DNA of 64,000 nucleotides from Oscarella lobularis (lineage: Eukaryota > Porifera > Homoscleromorpha > Homosclerophorida > Oscarellidae). This document shows positions 58,801 to 64,000 of the stretch, one piece after another. The notes beneath the pieces were generated by a model, which ran no database searches, was not told the DNA's origin, and saw only the letters and a list, made by a program, of their open reading frames with translations. Position numbers and translations under genes: made by a program. Position 1 is the stretch's first letter. Each line of letters opens with the position of its first letter. Location: positions 3,100,001 through 3,164,000 of the forward strand of contig NC_089178.1 of the NCBI RefSeq assembly GCF_947507565.1. The letters run 5' to 3'.

Positions 58801-61800
58801 CATTCGTTCATCGGACGACGGTCTGTACGCGTGCACGGCGCGGAATTCTTTCCGCTTCGAAAACCAAGTTTTTCAACGAACGGATACGTCATTGCCGGCG
58901 AGACTCTCCGTCTTATGTAAGCCGACTTGACAGATGATTTGATTTGAAAAAATATTCTTTTTTTTGTAGTTGCGCCCGTTTGGATTGGCGAAGCGCCCCT
59001 CGTTATCGTCGTTGACGAGGGAAACGGGGTCTCGTTGCCGTGCAACGTGTCCGGCAATCCGACTCCAAACATTCGCTGGTTGAGAGAGGGCAGGGATCTG
59101 GTATCGCTGGACTATCGCGTGCTGAGAAGTAGTGGCTCGCTTTTCGTGCAAAGAACGCGACGAGAACACGCCGGCGTTTACACGTGCATCGCTAGCAACC
59201 GAATCGGCAGTCTGACGACAGACATCGTATTGGATGTTCGATGTAGGTCAAATAAATCAGAAACGCTTTTCAATATAACGTTGTTGTTTTTCTCAGACAA
59301 GCCGTCGATTGTGCAAATGTCGTCGGATAAGATGGTAATTGCCGATCAGTCCTTGGAATTAATGTGCCGCGGCGACGGCAATCCCATGCCGGACGTCCTG
59401 TGGGAATTCAGCGGCGATCGCATGACTAATTCCATGCCAGGCATCACTGCCAACACGACAAACGACACGGCAATGGTTAAAATAGATTCTGCTCAAGTCG
59501 ACGACGCCGGCTGGTACACGTGTCGCGTCGTAAACGAACTCGGTCAAGGTCACGATTCTATCATGGTTCGCGTCATTGGTAAGTGAGATCGCCACTGGGC
59601 CGCGCTGGGAGGAATCTTTCATCTTGTCGTTGTTTTCGCTTAGAACCGCCAGCCTTTGTATCGACTGTGTCTCGTGTGTCTGCTCCCGTCGACGCAGTAG
59701 CCTTGCTTCCTTGCAACGCCGTCGGCACTCCGTCGCCCGATTACGAATGGACTACTAGCGATGGTGATCTTCAGACGTCGACGTTTTCTAACGGAACGCT
59801 AAGAATCGCGAATGTCCAGCGGAGTGACGCGGGCTTTTACCGGTGTCGCGCATCGAACGAAGGTGGATTTATTCAAACGACCGTGGAGCTCGACGTTCAA
59901 TGTACGAATATATCAGGGGGGGTTTATTTGAATATATAAAGAAGTATTTGCTCTAGATTCACCGAAAATTGTCGACGTCTCCAACGACGCGTCCGTTTTG
60001 GTGAACGAATCGATTTCGTTTTTCTGTAACGCCACGGGAAACCCGTTGCCGACGATAACGTGGACGCACGTGCGTTCATCGACGACAAAAACGCTGCTGT
60101 CAGCCACTCGAACAGTTCTGACTCTCGACGTCGTCAAGCCGACCGACGCGGGCTCCTACGTTTGCTCAGCGCGCAATTATCTCGGTCGAGATGCAGCCGC
60201 TTTACGTCTCTTTGTCGTCGAGCCTCCGTCGTTGATTCGGCGCGTCGGAATCGTAACGACGCGGAGAGGAAACGTCGCCAGGTTGCCTTGCGACGTTGTC
60301 GGAAATCCACCGCCGACGGTTCAATGGTTCGACGGGTCGATCAACGTCGCCGGTCTTTTAGATCGACACGAGATTCTGCAGAACCGTTCGCTGAGAATTT
60401 CTCGCGTCGATCTTAGCGACGCTGGCTCTTTCATGTGTGTCGCTACGAATGAGGGAGGAAGCGTACGAGTCAACGTTACTTTGGATGTCCAATGTAGGAA
60501 TTTGGGGTCTCATGTACTCTACGAGTTGCTCTATGGTTGTTTTAGATCTTCCTTCGATTTTGTCGTTGTCTCCCGAACAGACAGTCGTAGAGGGTTCGGA
60601 AGCTATTATTCTCTGCAGAGCGCTTGGCAATCCGGAACCTATTGTTCGCTGGGAATTTGAAGGGAAGCCACTTGACAGTAGTGGACGACTGTCTGTTGGG
60701 TCTCTGTCGTTTTTCAACGTGTCATCGTCGAGACGAGGCGCGTACACGTGCGTTGCTGAAAATGTGGTGGGAGCTGCAAGGCGAACCACGCAGTTGCGTG
60801 TCATAGGTCGGTTGGTGACTTCTACATTTGGGTATAACACTACATACTTCTATTTTAGAATTACCGAGGATAGTGCAAATTGATCACGGCATCGTCGTCG
60901 ACGAGAACACGACGGTCTGGTTGCCATGCACTGCCACCGGGTTTCCGAAACCGACGATTCAATGGTGGAAGAACGGTCGTTCCATCGACGAAGCCGGAGA
61001 ACGATTTCAAGTTTTCGACAACGGGACATTGAGAATTGACAGAACAAAAGCCATCGACGACGCTATCTATCGCTGCACGGCCCAGAACGAAGGAGGTCGA
61101 ATCTCGGCCATCACAAACGTTACCGTTCTATGTAAGCAAGAAAACAGGGCTATTCAAAAAGCGACGATGCTCAATCTGTTTTTCGTAGATGGTCCGTATC
61201 TCACTGTGTCCCACCGATCAGTCGTCGTCAGGCGCGGAACAAACTTGACGTTTACGTGCCAAGCTTCTGGTCATCCTCGACCGCAAGTTGACTGGTATCG
61301 CGGATCAGAACGTCTTTCCAGTTCACTTACTAGAGACTTGACCGCTTCGCTGTCGCTTAATTGGGTGACTGTTGCCGACGAAGGTCGATATCTGTGCGTT
61401 GGAAGTAGTGATCGGGGAGAGAAGGACTTAGCGGTCGATCTCCAAGTTCTTGGTACGTTATCATTTTGCTGCAGCGTTCTTGACATATATATATATATTT
61501 TTTTTTTCTAGTTGCTCCCTATTTTGTCACGAAACCAAGCGACAGAATGGCAGTGGCAAAGGAAAGCGTAACTTTCCGATGCTCAGCTGGCGGAAATCCA
61601 ATGCCCACAATACGATGGAAACGCAACGGTGTTGACATTATTCCTGATAGCAACTCGAGCATTTCTGCCGACGGTTTGACACTTAAAAATGTTCGAGTTG
61701 AAAGCGAAGGTTTGTACGTCTGCATCGCGCGAAACGTCGCAGGAGAAGAACGAGCGTCCGCTGTGTTGACTGTCGTCGGTATGGCTTTCAGATCAATTTC

Positions 61801-64000
61801 CGCATTATTTGGATGTATTCTTTAGTTTTGCCAACCATACGTCGCCCTGTAACGCCGCTCGTTTCTGAGAAAATCGACCGCTGCGTTTGGTTGGACTGCG
61901 AAGCGGCTGGTTATCCTCTGCCCATGGTGTCGTGGCGCTACAACGGCTCGATTATTGCCGATCGTTTGCCGGATCAAATCTTTTCTAACGGAACTTTGAA
62001 AAGATGCGATCTTGCGGAAAAAGACGCCGGAAGCTATACGTGTGTCGCCTCCAACATAGGAGGAAAAGATCAGATTCAAATAGACGTCGACGTCCAATGT
62101 AAGTATACAAAATGTAAAAAAACTGGTCTTTGTAAATTTGTTTATGTTTTAGTTCGACCTGCGTTGGCAAAAAATCTCACCGATCAATGGATTCTAGTGA
62201 ACACTTCCGTAACGTTTACTTGCCAAGTCGTCAAAGCTAATCCACCAGCTTCGCTCTCCTGGCTCAAAAACGGAATGGTTATATCTGAAAACGCAAGCGA
62301 GCAACTACACATCGCTAGAGTTCAAACAGACGACTCTGGAAGGTACGAATGCATTGCAGAAAACAAAATAGGACGAGATAATTCGTCGGCCAGACTTGAC
62401 GTCATAGGTACTAACGGTTTCAATATTGCGCTTTCTTCTCTGAAATACACGCGGGTTTTTTTAGTTCCTGCAAGAATTAAGCCGACCGCGTCAAAAGTTA
62501 TAGTTCTTCGCGGGAACACGGCTCTACTTGACTGCGTTGTTGACGGATTTCCGCCGCCCTTGGTGCACTGGTTCCGCGGAGAAGAGAAGATCTCAGGAAC
62601 GACAAAGTACGACACGATGGCCAACGGCACTCTGAGAATTCACAACGCCCAGACGGACGACGTTGGTGACTACCGCTGCACGGTCGTCAATAGGGGTGGA
62701 AACGCTACGAAAATCGTATTCTTGGACGTTTACTGTAAGCCTCCTTCCTCCTTGAAGTCGTTTTCTTTACTTGACGTTTTTTTAGATTCTCCGTCGGTGG
62801 CGACGATATCCGAAGGACAAATTGCTCTGGTGAATACTTCCGTCGGTCTGGCGTGTACCGGAAACGGCAATCCTAGTCCGACAGTGAAGTGGATGAAAAA
62901 CGGCGTAGAAGTGTCGGCAAACTCGAAATTGCAAATAGACTCACTTCTGCCCTCCGATACCGGGGCGTACGTGTGTGTCGTGCAAAACGTCGTCGGTTCT
63001 TTTCGTCAGTCTGTTAGTCTCAAAGTTATTGGTAAGGGATCTTTGTCTTTTTATCTGGCGAATTTAGATTAATTGTTTCTTTCAGTTCCTCCTCGGATTT
63101 CTCCTCCATCCAGAACGGTTTCCATTATTGTCGGCAACGTTGTTCTCCTTCGATGTTCTGCACACGGAATTCCTGAACCAGTCATCGATTGGCGACGTTC
63201 CGGCACCGCGTTGGTGTCAGACGGGCTCAAGCGTACAATCAGAAGCAACGGAACGCTGCAAATCAACAACGTTCAAGTAGACGACGACGGAGCGTACACC
63301 TGTCATGCTTCCAACGACGCTGGACTTGACGATGCAGTGCGACATCTCGACGTTCAATGTTAGTATCTGATTAATTGCATAGTTGCGTACTTCTGAATTG
63401 AATATTCTCTTGCAGATCAACCCGTCATTACGAAGAGACCCGAGGCTCAATCTGTCATCGTTGGTAGCTGCGCTGGATTTGAATGCAACGGAATCGGCAA
63501 TCCGTCGCCCGTCGCGTATTGGGAAAGAAACGGCCTACGTTTATCAAATGGGAACAACGCCACTCATCTGGCCGTTTGTCCGGCACAAGTAGTCGACTCG
63601 GGAATCTATACGTGCGTTTTGGAAAATAGCGTCGGTCGAACGACCGCATCAGCCAATTTGCAAGTCATCGGTGAATTCATTTAAACAAGACGATTTCATT
63701 TTTTATTAATTTTATACTCTTTAGTACCGTCGAGCATAGGAAACGCTACGACTGTCGTGAATGGAACTGTGAACGGCAGTGCGTGGCTCCCCTGCAATGC
63801 GACCGGAATTCCACCTCCCGTCATCTCCTGGTACAGGAACGGCGTGTTGATCAACGCACCTTCTGCAAAATATCATCGTTTCGCCAACGGAACATTGAGA
63901 ATAAGCAATTTAGTGAAAGACGATGAAGACGAGTACGTTTGTCGCGCCGTCAACGAAGGAGGCACAAACGAAAAGAAAGTCATCTTGAACGTTCACTGTA
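52843..64000 (+). CDS. Hemicentin-like matrix protein: VWA plus at least 30 Ig domains (3' end outside window)
   Basis: Exon 1 (52843-53104) has a signal peptide (MNSLVVLWTTIVSMGVFRPV) and the VWA MIDAS motif DTTGSMHDDLAQVKEA. Exon 2 (53348-54412) completes the VWA domain (YIFVFTDASAKDYD) and adds the hemicentin-type module ending GYAFQRLSS. From 54496 on, each Ig domain is mostly one exon of about 260-280 bp with phase-1 borders: 30 are visible up to the edge (Ig1 54496, Ig5 ~55803, Ig10 ~57361, Ig15 ~58970, Ig20 ~60546, Ig25 ~62152, Ig30 ~63725). Ig6-7, Ig12-13 and Ig18-19 share an exon. Domains are I-set with Cys, Trp and D-x-G-x-Y-x-C. Ig13 lacks the second Cys (GDYVLVVTN). Hemicentins bridge basement membranes and cells; the C-terminal EGF part would lie beyond the window. 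Confidence 0.9.

Overview
The window is nuclear DNA from an animal. Nearly every gene is split by very short introns (about 40-60 bp) into exons that join in frame to metazoan proteins: DIS3, DHPS, EDEM3, SCAI, ATG5, SRD5A3, PIGC, CFAP157. A very long Ig-repeat matrix protein of hemicentin type argues for an animal rather than a unicellular relative. Gene spacing is tight, with starts or stops often under 100 bp apart. A compact early-branching lineage such as a sponge would fit; this is inference, since no marker gene settles the taxon. Coordinates of most exons were derived by hand from splice sites, phase and homology.

Layout. 1-2.4 kb (-): single-pass membrane protein with a tyrosine-motif tail, running off the left edge. 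3-8.3 kb: PTRH1 (+), PIGC (-), CFAP157 (+, with a large minisatellite in an intron). 8.4-13.4 kb (+): a MICAL-type flavin monooxygenase joined in frame to a PUB domain. 13.5-15 kb (-): DHPS. 15-18.4 kb (-): three tandem intronless secreted paralogs of unknown function. 18.5-27.8 kb (+): EDEM3, a DLG5-like PDZ/SH3 scaffold, a SMYD methyltransferase. 27.9-32 kb (-): DIS3, sharing a 36-bp divergent promoter with SRD5A3 (+, interrupted by a 200-N gap). 33-35 kb (-): GGCT-like enzyme and a Neverland-type Rieske oxygenase. 35.4-43.9 kb (+): two tandem VWA7-like secreted proteins, the second loaded with coding minisatellites. 44-48 kb (+): SCAI, an Fcf2/DNTTIP2-like protein and one 5S rRNA gene. 48.1-49.2 kb: repeat-rich spacer. 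49.2-51.1 kb (+): Spinster-like MFS transporter. 51.2-52.4 kb (-): ATG5. 52.8 kb to the right edge (+): hemicentin-like gene with a VWA domain and 30 visible Ig domains.

Most genes are unrelated housekeeping functions packed back to back. The parts most worth attention are the MICAL-PUB fusion, the tandem secreted trio, the VWA7-like pair with its repeated cysteine module, the two-domain and longer-range periodicity inside the hemicentin-like gene, the unusually high number of GC-AG introns (six of 100 traced), and a family of palindromic AT-rich repeats seen at two places.
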